Source of the DNA: Primula veris
Lineage: Eukaryota; Streptophyta; Magnoliopsida; Ericales; Primulaceae
NCBI GenBank assembly: GCA_963682055.1
Contig: OY821747.1
Location: forward strand, 24,860,126 to 24,924,125
Length of the DNA: 64,000 nt
Direction: 5' to 3'
In this document: piece by piece, positions 10,815 to 22,088 of the stretch
Layout: each line of letters starts with the position of its first letter
Numbering within the stretch: position 1 is the stretch's first letter
Program-made: the position numbers and the translations under genes
The notes under the pieces: generated by a model
Told to the model about the DNA's origin: nothing
Database searches by the model: none
Seen by the model: the letters and a program-made list of their open reading frames with translations, nothing else

Positions 10815-12100
10815 ATGTCTGGCAATAACCGATTTGACACCCCATCGTCTCGACCCCCCCACGTTCTTGGGATGCCGAGAACGCTTTCTTTTGATGAGAC
10901 CCCTAGGACCGCATCTACCAGGGAGCCCGTTCCCTTGACCGCAGCAGCTCCCGCACCCCGATCGCGGACCGAGCTAACAGAGATGATGATCGATATCCAC
11001 CAAAGAGAGCTCGTCGCTCTTGCGGCCCAGAAAGCCTTGATAGCCTCGCTGATGGAGCCGGAACTCGATCCCGCTCCAGGCGTGAGCCAAGACAAATCGG
11101 TTCCAATTAATGTGCAGGTGCTTTCCCGCCAGCCTGGGAAGGCTCGCTAGTAAGTGGTTCCAGTCCCTGCCCGTCAATTCTATCCACTGTTGGGACGACC
11201 TAGCCTATGACTTCGCGCACCGGTTCATAAACTTGAAAGAGAGAGCTGCCCAACCGGAGCAACTCTATCAAGTGAGGGTCCAATCTAAAGAGACCCTCGA
11301 GAATTATGATAGTCGGTTTTGGTTGAAGCATGCCGAATGCGCGGACTGCCCCGACTCCACTGCGATAGCTGCCTTCAGGCAAAACATGGTAGTTGGGAGC
11401 AGGATCCGAAACGAGATGATCGCGACCCCCCCTAACTCTGTCCCTCAACTCAGGTCCCTCATAAAACAGCATATCGACATAGAGAAGGACATGAGGTCAG
11501 CCGGGGCAACACGTTCAGTAGCCCTTATCGACCAGCCAAGGGATCGGTTCGTCACAACGAGCCCTCGAAGAAACCGGCCCATAGCGGAAAGGATGGAGCG
11601 GCCACGAACGGGAAGAAACCCGTAACCGGCCCCTAAAAGAAGAAAAGAGGACCCCCGACCGGGGCATCAAACCCCTGTCGCCTCGGGGTCGGGCGCTGCC
11701 TATTCCACCACCTTTCGCCTACCTCTCGTCGACCTTCTTAACAAGATTGAGAACGATCCTTTCTTCTCTTGGCCTCTCCCACTACGGAACGAGCCGGCCC
11801 CAGGGCCTAACGACAAGATATGTGAATACCACAGGGGTCGAGGCCATCACACCAACGAGTGCCATGGCCTGAAGGCCAGGCTCGAGGGATGGGTCCGGGA
11901 TGGCCTGATGGATAAATATGTCAAATCACGGAGGGAGTCCGATCGAGATGGAGAAGGGGTTGATGAGAGGCAGCGGGACCTCCCTCCACCGGTGATGATC
12001 TGTCATGTCATTCACTCTGGGCCGAAAAGGTCTAGCCAGAATGGGGCAGAAAGGACCTCAGCACGGGAAGCAGCGATGAAGCAGCGCGTCTGCCTCGCAG
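10815..12100 (+). pseudogene. gag: gag of gypsy 1, deleted and frameshifted
   Basis: The N-terminal part (10815-11106, MSGNNRFDTPSS...) is followed at about 11105 by a deletion. Compared with element 2, about 445 bp are missing between short CCA repeats, which shifts the frame. The gag core (MCRCFPASLGRLASKWF..., with DDLAYDFAHRFINLKE) resumes in another frame at 11110. A C-to-T change relative to element 2 gives TAA at 11623-11625. Beyond it, in the same frame, lies a CEYHRGRGHHTNECHGLKA-type zinc-knuckle-like segment, and the frame runs on into protease. The gag/protease border is approximate. This copy cannot make full-length Gag. Confidence 0.85.
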
Positions 12101-15100
12101 AAAGCTCCAGCCCCCGGAAAAAGTATAAGCGCGATGCCAAGCCGGAAGTAAGCTTCACTGACTTCGATCTGGTGGGGGTGGACGCGCCCCACACTGATGC
12201 CCTTGTTATCTCGGCACAGATAGGCCTCTGCGCAGTAGGACGGATCCTCGTCGATCAAGGAGCGTCGGTCAATATACTCTTTGAAGACCTCTTTCGAAAG
12301 ATGGGACTCAAAGAGGAACAGTTGGAAACCGACGTTCCTCCCCTGTACGGATTCAGCTCGGAGGCGGTCCAGCCCAGAGGAAACATAACCTTGCTTGTGA
12401 AAACGGGAACAAAAGTTATGGGAGTAGAGTTCACGGTGGTGAGTGTCCCCTCTGTTTACAACGTGATATTGGGGCGCCCGTGGCTCCATGGAATAGATGG
12501 AGTCTCCTCCACCTTACACCAAAAGGTTAAGTACCCGACTGAGTCTGGTGTGGAAACCATCTCGGGAAATCAGAAAGTCTCACACAGCTGTGCCATGGCC
12601 GTGTACTCCGGCAAAAATATGGTGCCGGCCCAAAGTGCCATGAACATCGAGGCAGAGGACCCTAAGCTGCTGAGGGAACTAAACAAAAAGATGGGGCCTG
12701 AGGCCGAAGACAAGGTGGAGGAGGGACTGCTGAAAATCCGAATCCCGGGGAATGACGAGGATCACTTTTTTATTGTGGGGGCAAAGCTTACCCAACCTGA
12801 GGTCACCGACCTCGTCGAACTCCTTCTCCAATACCTCGACAATTTTGCATGGGGTCCAAGCGAGATGCCAGGAATCAGTTCCGACCTCGCCTGCCACCGA
12901 TTAAACGTCAACCCGGATGCCAAGCCCGTGATGCAAAAGGGGCGCCGTGTCAGTCCAGAGCATGCCGATGCCATAAACGAGGAAGTAGAGAAGCTTCTGC
13001 TGGCCGGGGCCATCAGGGAGATTTATTACCCCAGATGGCTCGCCAATCCCGTAGTGGTCCCCAAAAAGAACGGGAAGCTGAGGGTGTGCATCGATTACAC
13101 GAGCCTCAACCGAGCCTGTCCCAAAGATCCTTTCCCCTTGCCCAAAATCGATCAAATAGTGGACTCTACGGCCGGGGCCGCCAGGATGAGCTTCCTGGAT
13201 GCCTGCTCCGGCTATCATCAAATACCCATGTCGGAGGCCGACCAAGAAAAAACTGCCTTCATCACCCCAAGGGGGAATTACTGCTACAAAGTGATGCCCT
13301 TTGGGCTCAAGAACGCCGGGGCTACCTACCAGAGGATGGTCACCAAGATATTCGCTAAGAACATAGGCCGAACCATGGAAGTCTATATTGACGACATGGT
13401 GGTAAAGAGCACCCACGAGGAGCACCACCTATCCGACCTGAGAGAGGCCTTCGAAACGATACGAAGGCATGACCTGAAGCTGAACGCCTCTAAATGTGCC
13501 TTCGGGGTAGGTGTCGGCAAATTCCTAGGGTTCATGGTGACCCACCGCGGCATAGAGGCGAACCCGTCCCAGATCTCTGCCTTGAAGAATTTGAAAACAC
13601 CCGAGAAGAGAAAGGTCATACAAAAGCTAGCCGGGATGGCCGCCGCCCTAAACCGATTTATTGCCCGGTTCGGGGACCGATGCAAACCGTTCTTTACGGC
13701 CTTAAAAGCTCATAAGAGATTCGAATGGACCGATGAATGCCGGCGTGCGTTCACCGAGCTGGCGGACTACCTCGGAAGTCCGCCCCTTCTGGCCAAGCCG
13801 GACCCAGGTGATGTCCTTACCCTATACCTGGCCGTGTCTGAGATAGCCATCAGCGCCGTCCTCATCAAGGAACTCGACAGGGAGCAAATGCCTATCTATT
13901 ACGTGAGTAAAACTCTCCTCGATGCTGAGGCAAGGTATATGCCTTTGGAAAAACTCGTCCTAGCCCTCGTTGTGGCCTCACGAAAACTTGCTCACTATTT
14001 CTCTGCGCACAGCATTGTGGTCTATACTGACCAGCCTGTGCGAGAAATACTCCAAAAGGGGGATCTCTCTCGACGAATGATGAAGTGGGCCTGCCACTTG
14101 AACGCCTACGACATCAGCTATGCGCCGCGAACGTCCGTCAAGGGACAGGCCCTGGCCGACTTCGTGACAGAATTCACTGGGACGACCCAATGCCCCGACA
14201 TCGTAGGTTGTGCCCCCGAGACCTGGATCTTGCACGCGGATGGAGCCGCCAATAAGAAAGGGTCCGGCCTCGGCGTCGTACTCCGATCTCCACAAGGGGA
14301 TGTGATCGAGAAGTCAATCCAACTTGGCTTCAGAGCCACCAACAACGAGGCCGAATATGAGGCCGTTATCGCTGGCTTAAAAATGGCCCGAAGCCTCGGA
14401 ATCAAAAAGATACTGGTACATACGGACTCTCAATTAGTCAGCAGCCAGATCAGTGGTGAATTTCAGACAAAGGACGACAGAATGGCCAGCTACGTGGCTA
14501 TCGCTTTCGGAATACTCCAAAGCTTCGAATGTCAAGAAATCGTCAACATCAACAGAAACGAGAACACCCACGCCGATGCATTAGCGACCCTAGCCTCGGT
14601 CATGAGTGATAAGAAAGAGAGAGTTATCACCATAAAATATGTCCCTTCGCCTAGCATCGAGGCTAAGGCAACAATTAACATGGTGACTGACCTCCCGCCG
14701 GAGCCAAGCTGGATGGACCCCATAATCGAATACCATCGCTCCGGTGATCTTCCCAATGACAAGAAAGAGGCCGAGAAAATAAGAAGAACGGCATTGGGAT
14801 TCTGGATAGCTCCCAACGACAAGCTCTATAAAAGATCGTTCTCTGGCCCCTACTTACTCTGCGTCCACCCCGACATGGTAATAAGGGTCATGGAGGAAAT
14901 TCACGAAGGCACGTGTGGGAGCCATACCGGGGGCAGGTCGCTGGCCAACCGAGCCTTAACCCACGGATATTGGTGGCCCCTCATGCAAAAAGATGCCAAA
15001 GCTTTCGTACTCAGGTGCGAGAAGTGTCAGAGGTACGCACCCATACCCCATGCCCCGGCGCAAAAAATGAGCAGCGTGACCTCGCCCTGGCCCTTTGCGT

Positions 15101-15951
15101 AGTGGGGCATGGATATCGTCGGACCATTCCCCGTGGCCCCGGGGGGGAAGAAGTTCCTCCTCATGGTCACCGATTACTTCTCAAAGTGGGTGGAGGCCGT
15201 GGCCTTAGCGAAAATCACAGACGCCGAAGTGATACGTTTCCTCTGGAGAGACGTGATCACCAGATTCGGAATCCCCTACTCAATCGTCGCGGACAATGGG
15301 GGACAGTTCACCGGGGTCAAATTAAAAGCGATGTATGCAAAGTATCACATCAAGAACTACTATTCGACCCCCTCGTACCCCCAATGCAACGGACAAGCCG
15401 AGGTGTCAAATAAGACCGTGCTCGACGGAATCAAGAAGAGGCTAGACGAGTCCAAAGGACAATGGGCCGCAGAACTGTATCACGTCCTATGGGCCTACCG
15501 AACGACGAGAAGACGGGGCACTCAACAGACACCCTATAGCCTCACTTACGGAATGGAGGCCATCATCCCATTAGAAATCGGGCTTCCCTCTCTGAGGACG
15601 GACATTGTGGAAAACGGGCTTAACGAAAAGATGATGGGGCTAGAGCTGGACTACGCCGAAGAAAGAAGGGAGGTCGCGGCCATCCGTAACGCCGAATATA
15701 AAAACGAGCTGGGGCGTTCTTATAACAAAAGAGTGAACGCCAGACGTTTTCAAGACGAAGACCTCGTGTTACGAAGAGTAAACAACAACACCAGGATACA
15801 GTCCGACGGCAAGCTAGGCCCCAATTGGGAAGGCCCCTATCGAATCCTCGGTGCAGTAGGGAACGGGGCCTACCTGTTGGGTCGTCTTCCCAACGACGTC
15901 CCGGTGGACCGACCTTGGAACGTCAACAACCTAAGGAAGTACTACCAGTAG
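11908..15951 (+). pseudogene. pol: pol polyprotein of gypsy 1 (PR-RT-RH-aRH-IN), one nonsense codon
   Basis: The frame is open at 11908-15102 and again at 15109-15951. The aspartic protease motif LVDQGAS lies near 12247-12267 and the reverse transcriptase YIDDMVV near 13384-13404. RNase H with the KLAHYF segment follows. A second RNase H, LHADGAANKKGSG, is near 14231; this dual RNase H is a Tat-lineage trait. The integrase HHCC finger (HEGTCGSHTGG ... CEKCQRY) is near 14900-15045. The integrase core has MDIVGPFP and VADNGGQFTG. A TAG at 15100-15102 stands where element 2 has CAG (Gln), between the zinc finger and the integrase core, so the integrase catalytic part would not be made. The polyprotein ends with RPWNVNNLRKYYQ. 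Confidence 0.93.
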
Positions 15952-16036
15952 GGCTCGGCCTTTATGACTTTGTGTAAATAAGAATATGGTGTAAATTTAT
16001 GCCTGCGGGCTTTATAAATAAAAACTGCTGTTATTT

Positions 16037-16668
16037 CAGTTCATTTGAATTTTCTCTATGTGTTTCAGAACACGAGCCTATACGGCACCCCAGTTCATAT
16101 TTACTTGAATTTTTCAGTTCATTTAAATTTTCTATGTGTTTCAGAACACGAGCCTATACGGCACCCCGGTTCATATTTACTTGAATTTTTCAGTTCATTT
16201 AAATTTTCTAAGTGTTTCAGAACACGAGCCTATACGGCACCCCGGTTCATATTTACTTGAATTTTTCAGTTCATTTAAATTTTCTATGTGTTTCAGAACA
16301 CGAGCCTATACGGCACCCCGGTTCATATTTACTTGAATTTTTCAGTTCATTTAAATTTTCTATGTGTTTCAGAACACGAGCCTATACGGCACCCCGGTTC
16401 ATATTTACTTGAATTTTTCAGTTCATTTAAACTTTCTATGTGTTTCAGAACACGAGCCTATACGGCACCCCGGTTCATATTTACTTGAATTTTTCAGTTC
16501 ATTTAAATTTTCTATGTGTTTCAGAACACGAGCCTATACGGTACCCCGGTTCATATTTACTTGAATTTTTCAGTTCATTTAAATTTTCTAAGTGTTTCAG
16601 AACACGAGCCTATACGGCGCCCCGGTTCATATTTACTTGAATTTTTCAGTTCATTTAAGTTTTCTATC
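16037..16668 (+). repeat. 76-bp tandem array in 3' region of gypsy 1
   Basis: Eight copies of a 76-bp unit, each containing TTTCAGAACACGAGCC and CACCCCGGTTCATATTTAC, spaced exactly 76 bp except for the first. Because 76 is not a multiple of three, the array gives staggered repeated open frames (MFQNTSLYGTP...), which are not genes. Element 2 carries the same unit. Confidence 0.95.
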
Positions 16669-16909
16669 TGTTACTTCGGTTGACAAGTCATGAGTTGTAT
16701 AAAACGAGCGCCCCAACGCCGAAGCATTAAGGCCCACTCATTTGGGAGCGTGTATACAATGTATAAAACACAATGGAAGTAAAGAAATAAAACACAGAAG
16801 AATAAAAGACAAGTCCAAAATTGTTTTTTCATTTCATGGAAAGCTATTACATGCTAAGTACAAAAAAGGAAATTACATCGAGAATAAAGTCTAAAAACCA
16901 CAAAAAGCC

Positions 16910-19639
16910 CTAAGATGCCCCCTCATCATCATCTGCATCGGCGTCCGAAAGGGCTCGAGGGGTTAAGGGGACCACCTCGGGAACGGGAGCAGAGGGGACC
17001 GGAACAAAAATGTTTTCCATGTTCCACACCGGATGATCCGGTCCCGCCCTCATAAAAGCTACTGCCTCAGACCAGCCATCGACATAGAAGGAATTAAAGT
17101 CCTTCTGTGTCGATAGCTCCAAGGCGGCGCTCATCTCTGCCTCGGCGGCTTGAACCGCAGCCTTTACTTTTTCGGCCACCCCGGCCTCAGCGTCTTCGAC
17201 CGCAGCTTTCACCTTATCGGCCACGCTCGCTTCAACCTCCTTCAGAGCCGTTACCGCAGCTTGGGCACGCTCCTCGGCCTCAGCACCGTCCTTCGCGGCC
17301 TCAGCTCTCCGAGCTTCCAAGGATTCGACGAGACCCTCGGCCCTCTCCGCCCTTTTCTGGGCCCCCTCCGCCTTCTTTAGAGCGTCTTCGGCCTGTTTAG
17401 CATTGACCTCAGCCTTCGAAGCCCACGACCTCACCAGTTGCCCTTGCTGGTAGACGTATTGGTTCATCGTCAAATAGGCCTACAAAAGAAGAAAAACACT
17501 TAGCTAGAATTTAAGAAATAAACGAAAGACAATGGCACAACGAAAACAACGTTTTACCTGCGGGATCATGGCCATGGCCGACGTCATGGCGGAAGCAAGG
17601 TCGCGACCACGTTGGTCGGCCTCGACAGTTTGCTGCTGAAGCGCGGCCAGAGCAAGCAGGCCAGCAGAGGGATGGCCCTCCATAATGCTCTGAACCCCGG
17701 TTGCCGCCTTGACCTCCTCCGGAGTCTGAATAGGCATCCTTGGGAACGGAGAGCCAGAGCCTGAGCTTGAGCCCGAAGCGCTAGGCATCGGACCCTTTGC
17801 CTGAACGGATGGCACCGCTCGCTCTTCAGCAACGACCACATGCTCCCTGGCATCCTCCCTCGGCTCAGAATCCCCGGCACGGGCTTTCTTCGCATCCCGA
17901 GGGGCCTTCGACTCCTCCCTCTTCCTCTTGGCAGCTTCGGCTACTTCGGCTTTACGAGCAGCTCATTCAGCGGCTCGTTCACGCCTCAACTGCCCCGCCA
18001 GGCCTCCCAACCTCTCCAAGGTCTTTAACTTAGCATCTGTGGGAGCCACTTCAACCACCTCGTCGTCTCTTGTCCCGACGACCCTCTCCTCCTCCTCAGC
18101 CTCGGGCTCCAAAGCCTCCACCTCTTCCACCTCCATGTCCCTTGCCCCGACGACCCCTCCCTCACCAGCCTCGGGCTCAAAAATCTCCGCCTCCTCGCCA
18201 TCCAACCCCGCCTCCTCCTCGGCCTCTTCATCCGCCTCCTCCTCGTCGGAACGGACCACCTACACAGACCACACAAGAAAGAAGTTAGAGAAATTAACTA
18301 AATCTAGCTAAGTATAAAAACAAAGATTTGAGAAAAACAAGGAGCGACTTACCCTGGTCCTTGAGGTGCCCAAGGCTGGCCCGGAGGGTTCTGCCTCAGA
18401 TGGGCTATCTTCTAAGCGTAGGGGGCTCCCCACAGCGGGCTCCCTAGAGCTCAAGGGGAGAACCTCTGTCAGAGGCTTCCCATGCGTATCAATATAGGTA
18501 CGGGTACCGTCTGCCCCCACTCGGTAGTGAAGAACGGTACCATCAGATCGGGTCTCAAAGAAAACCCCGGCCGTCGAAGGAGCGAAAGATCTCGCCTCGT
18601 CGGCCTTCGCCCTGGCACTCGGCTTCGGCTTCGATTTCACCACCTTCTTCAAGGTTCTTTCAGCAGACCCCTCGACGGCCTCAACTTCTTTGATGGCCTT
18701 AGGTGGGAGGGTGGATTCAAAACCCTTCTCTTTCTCCCACCGTTCCCGGGAGTACCCCACGGGATAGAAGGTCCTAGGGGGCCAGAGAAACTCGTTCCCC
18801 TTACAGCTTGTGGGGGAGCCACAGAGTAACAGGCGCTCCGCGTCGCGAGCGCCTGCGTCGGTCCCGTCCGGACCCCACCAGTTCAAGGCCAACTCGATCG
18901 ACCTCACATTCGGCTCCCCAAGACCCCTTAGCCTCGCGGCCACCGTGGCCTTGTTCTCTTTGTTGCTTAGGACCCTCCCCGGTCTGGTTGGGAGGATCAG
19001 GTCATCCCGGCGGAGCCAGTTACCCTCCACCACGATTACATCTTGTGTGTAACCCCGATTCGAATCAGAGTTACCCAAGATGAGCTGGTTATGCGACCGA
19101 CACCTCAGGTACGGCTGCCTGCTTTTGGCTTGGGAGCTAGGCTCGCTCTGTAAAAACTCGTAACAAGCGAGCAGCTCCCTTAACCCCAATGGCTCCGGTA
19201 GAGTCGAGCCCAATAGTTCGTTTAGAGCCTCCATCCCGGCGCAGATCCGGTGGGCTTGCAGAGGCCACTGACAAGGGAGAGTTTGCGTCCAGGCGCATAA
19301 CTCCGCCAGCAGCTCCGGGATAGGGAGGTGAGTGCCCCCGTACAGAAGGGACGAGAGAGAGAGCGTCACCATGCTCTTCGGATCCGCTACGATCCCGTTC
19401 ACCTCGTCGGAGTTCTGACACCTCCGAAGACGGAACCCCTCGCCGATCCCGCAGAGTTGTCGGAACTCTTCGAGATCGGACCCATGAGTCCGTACCATGA
19501 TACTGCTGTCGTTGCTATCGACGCTCAGGGACGGGTCGAGGACCATAGCCCGGAATGGGAGCGCGTTGGCCATCACGGCCAAGCGTTGCGGAGTAGGGGC
19601 AACCATTGGGCCCTTGCCGGCTCCGTGTTTAATAACCAT
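16910..19639 (-). pseudogene. Spliced antisense gene of Tat element 1 (one nonsense codon)
   Basis: Three exons lie on the strand opposite gag-pol. They are 18353-19639 (429 codons, start MVIKHGAGKG), 17558-18259 (234 codons) and 16910-17479 (190 codons). All junctions are canonical and in phase: CCAGG/GTAAGT to TGTGTAG/GTGG, and CCGCAG/GTAAAA to TTTTGTAG/GCC. The product would be about 852 residues. Exon 1 is a globular domain (LYGGTHLPIPELLAELCAW, LNWWGPDGTDAG). Exon 2 opens with an acidic Glu-rich stretch and then a basic stretch. Exon 3 is a long Ala/Glu/Lys coiled coil with an acidic tail. A TGA at 17963-17965 in exon 2 kills this copy. An upstream extension of exon 1 to 19753 is open but not shared with element 2. 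Antisense genes are known in Tat elements such as Grande; function is unknown. Confidence 0.8.
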
Positions 19640-19756
19640 TTTCTGGCTTAAGTGTTCGAAGGTGAAATTTGCTAAGGGTGGAGAAGGTGAGAGAGAATGT
19701 TTGCTGTGGAATCTTGTAGAGAGAAGTTGAAAAAAGTGAAAAATGGTTTTCACTGA

Positions 19757-19770
19757 GGGTATTTATAAGC
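19757..19770 (-). promoter_or_regulatory. Likely TATA box of antisense gene, element 1
   Basis: Read on the minus strand this is GCTTATAAATACCC, about 120 bp upstream of the exon 1 ATG. Element 2 has the same motif at 39111-39123. It closely resembles the LTR TATA (CTATAAATACCCCC). Confidence 0.5.
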
Positions 19771-20138
19771 CCCTAGTGGAAGGTGAAAAGACATTTACCA
19801 GAAGGTGAAAAGACGCAACGGCTCATTGCACGAACTCCCACAAATAACCGCCGCCACTCAATCAATGTCCACCACGTGTACAGCATGTAGAGGCCATCTG
19901 CCAAACGTCACTCACCAGCCGTTTTAGCATTAATGACGCTGTAGAAATCAAAGGGACAAAGACGGCGCCTCGTGTCCACGTGTAAGAAATCCATGAATGG
20001 TTGCACACGTGTCATAAAACAGCCATGCGTGAGCATATTTGCACCGACGAGCACGAGAACAAAATGACCGGAGCCCCCGTAACGACCAGAGATCCTCGCC
20101 GACCTCGTCCTTAGCAACGACTCCGGACAGGGAGCTGT

Positions 20139-20832
20139 TGGCGAGGGAATGTCAGCATCCCCTCGTCCGGGGCAATAACGCCCCCAAAGCGGGCCGTCCG
20201 GGCCTCATCAACCCTGAATGATGCGACGCCCCGGATTGGGAGGGCCGAGCCGTGTTGAGGCTGGCCCAAAGAAGCGTGTCGAGTACGCTTCCCCAATTAA
20301 TGCTGCTGCTCCCTTAGGGAACCCTCCTGACGTTTCACCGACGTGGCCCAATCACAGGACACCTCCTGTGGGCCCCGGGAAAGGACAGTACTCTTGTCAG
20401 AGTCATAAATGACCTAACGCCGTTGGATCAGCATCTCACAGTACAGTGATCCAAGGGCTAATACACCTCTGATTACACTATAAATACCCCCACTAATACC
20501 ACTTAAGGGGGGACGCAGAAAGAGGGAGAGGAAAAGAGTGAGTAGAGAGATAAAACTGAAACAGCCCGTACCAAAGCAAAATAATCCCCGATATCAGACA
20601 TCACCTCCTGTACCTGGTCCGACCCCTCCTCCCTACACTTCGTACTTTCAGTCTTCCGAATACTGACTTGACCGTTGGAGAGGGAAAACCCGGCAACAAC
20701 CCCGGGCCCCTGTTCGTTCCTTGTGCAGGCACGAAGACCACCTGACTGCCGGAGCATACCTGACCGCCTCGGAAGATCGGAGCCAACGCGAAGTTGATTA
20801 AGTCGAGCTTGGGAAGAAAATCAGGCTCGCCA
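20139..20832 (+). repeat. 3' LTR of gypsy element 1
   Basis: 694 bp, TGGCGAGG to CTCGCCA, followed directly by the AGTAT duplication. It differs from the 5' LTR at about six positions, all transitions. Confidence 0.95.
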
Positions 20833-20837
20833 AGTAT

Positions 20838-22088
20838 CTCAGCTAGAATTAAGGATTTTTCTTTTTTTTTTAGTGGGTACATGAAAGAAGAATTTAAGCT
20901 TAAGCTTAGTAAATATTTTTCTTTTTCTGGGCAATTTCCTATAAGGTTGGTCTTTGTATGTGTGTATCCTGAGAGTTTGAAAGTCAACAAAAACACCTCA
21001 TTCAGGCATTTCATCTAACATTAAAAAGGCACCTAACAATGGACAAAAGAACTTACAGAGCAGAAAGATAATATAATTATATAAATACTAGTAGCTTTTA
21101 AGCTAAAGAAGTAGTAAATATAGTATAGTATATACCAATATTGTTCTTAAAGCTTCCGGGCTTCTGAGGGGTACAAGTTAAAAAGCTAATAATATTATAA
21201 CTTTGTCGTCCATTTTAGGTTTGGCTTAAAATCTATAAAAAAAAAAAAACTTACAAGTTAAGCTTCTAATCTTTACCAAAGTTTAGAAATAAAATGATCT
21301 TTAATAAAAATTACTCTGGTGATACAATCTCCTATTTGGAGCAATTCCGCTTATCTTATTAGAGTGATAGTAAATTAGTAATAGAAGAATCAAATAAAGA
21401 GCTTAGAGTAAAGATTTTATTATTACTCATGCACTAGTCCTCTTATACTTCATAAGTTATTAATCGGGTAATATGGTGATTTTTGTTCCAAGCGTTAGAG
21501 ACATCGATTAAATATTGTCTGATGAGAAGTGAACGTATCATTTTCAAATTGAAATTACGATTAAATAGATTTTTTAAGGGAACCTTGTATCATTTGCCCA
21601 AATAGTTTGAATTGAAAAGTATCGAGATTCTGTATCCAAACTCACAAATTTACGTGGTCGGTCCAGATATGCGATTAGGACAGTTCAAATTAGATTCTGA
21701 TTTAAACCATGTTCATTGTTTGTTTTAATTTAATCCTACTTTATCTATTGGCTAACGGAGCCTACATGATTGGTGTTAGCGACCGCTGAAATTCGATTTC
21801 TGTAATACTGGTTGTTAAATTGTTATGGTTAAGCTATTTACTTTTATAAACTTATCCGGCTTTGTTCAAAGAAATAGTAACGACAAGAATATTACTTTAA
21901 CGAAACAAATATTATTCTCCTTACAAAATGAACCAGCTTGATGGCAATATAACTCAACTTAGACACTTCAAGTTTTTGACTTTAGTTTTTAACCTATCCA
22001 ATTCAAGTTAAATTTGTTGACATGAAATGAAGTACATACACTTGATATCTTAAGCCTACGGCGTAGTCTTGATGAACTTTTGTTGTTG
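20838..22088. other. Spacer downstream of TKP2, nothing recognised
   Basis: AT-rich DNA between gypsy 1 and the 3' end of TKP2. It includes the former upstream region of the malectin pseudogene. No domain, RNA or clear repeat was seen. Confidence 0.5.

Larger units (their letters stand above)
10060..20832 (+). mobile_element. Ty3/gypsy LTR retrotransposon (Tat type), element 1
   Basis: A complete 10.8-kb element with 694-bp LTRs that begin TGGCGAGG and end CTCGCCA. It is flanked by the 5-bp duplication AGTAT (10055-10059 and 20833-20837). The order protease, RT, RNase H, a second (archaeal-type) RNase H, then integrase, together with a long 3' region holding tandem repeats and an antisense gene, is typical of the Tat lineage. 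About 6 transitions separate the two LTRs by eye, so insertion was recent. The coding frames are damaged: an internal gag deletion, a gag stop, and a pol stop at 15100-15102. The element is therefore not autonomous. Confidence 0.95.

Noticed and set aside
12058..15400. Many minus-strand and alternative-frame open frames across gypsy pol
   Set aside because: They shadow the GC-rich pol gene, show no domains, and differ between the two elements. The same holds for 32067-34898.
16045..16640. Series of overlapping 60-70 residue open frames (MFQNTSLYGTP...)
   Set aside because: They are produced by the 76-bp repeat, whose length is not a multiple of three. They are not genes. The second array at 35545-36113 gives the same artefact.
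16037..16668. Regular repeats resembling a CRISPR array
   Set aside because: The units are directly adjacent 76-bp monomers without variable spacers, inside a plant retrotransposon.
17107..18311. Plus-strand proline- and serine-rich open frames
   Set aside because: They are the complement of the Ala/Glu-rich exons of the antisense gene and have no independent support.
19640..19753. Longer N-terminus for the antisense gene of gypsy 1
   Set aside because: The 38 extra residues are not present in element 2, whose frame starts at the equivalent of 19639.
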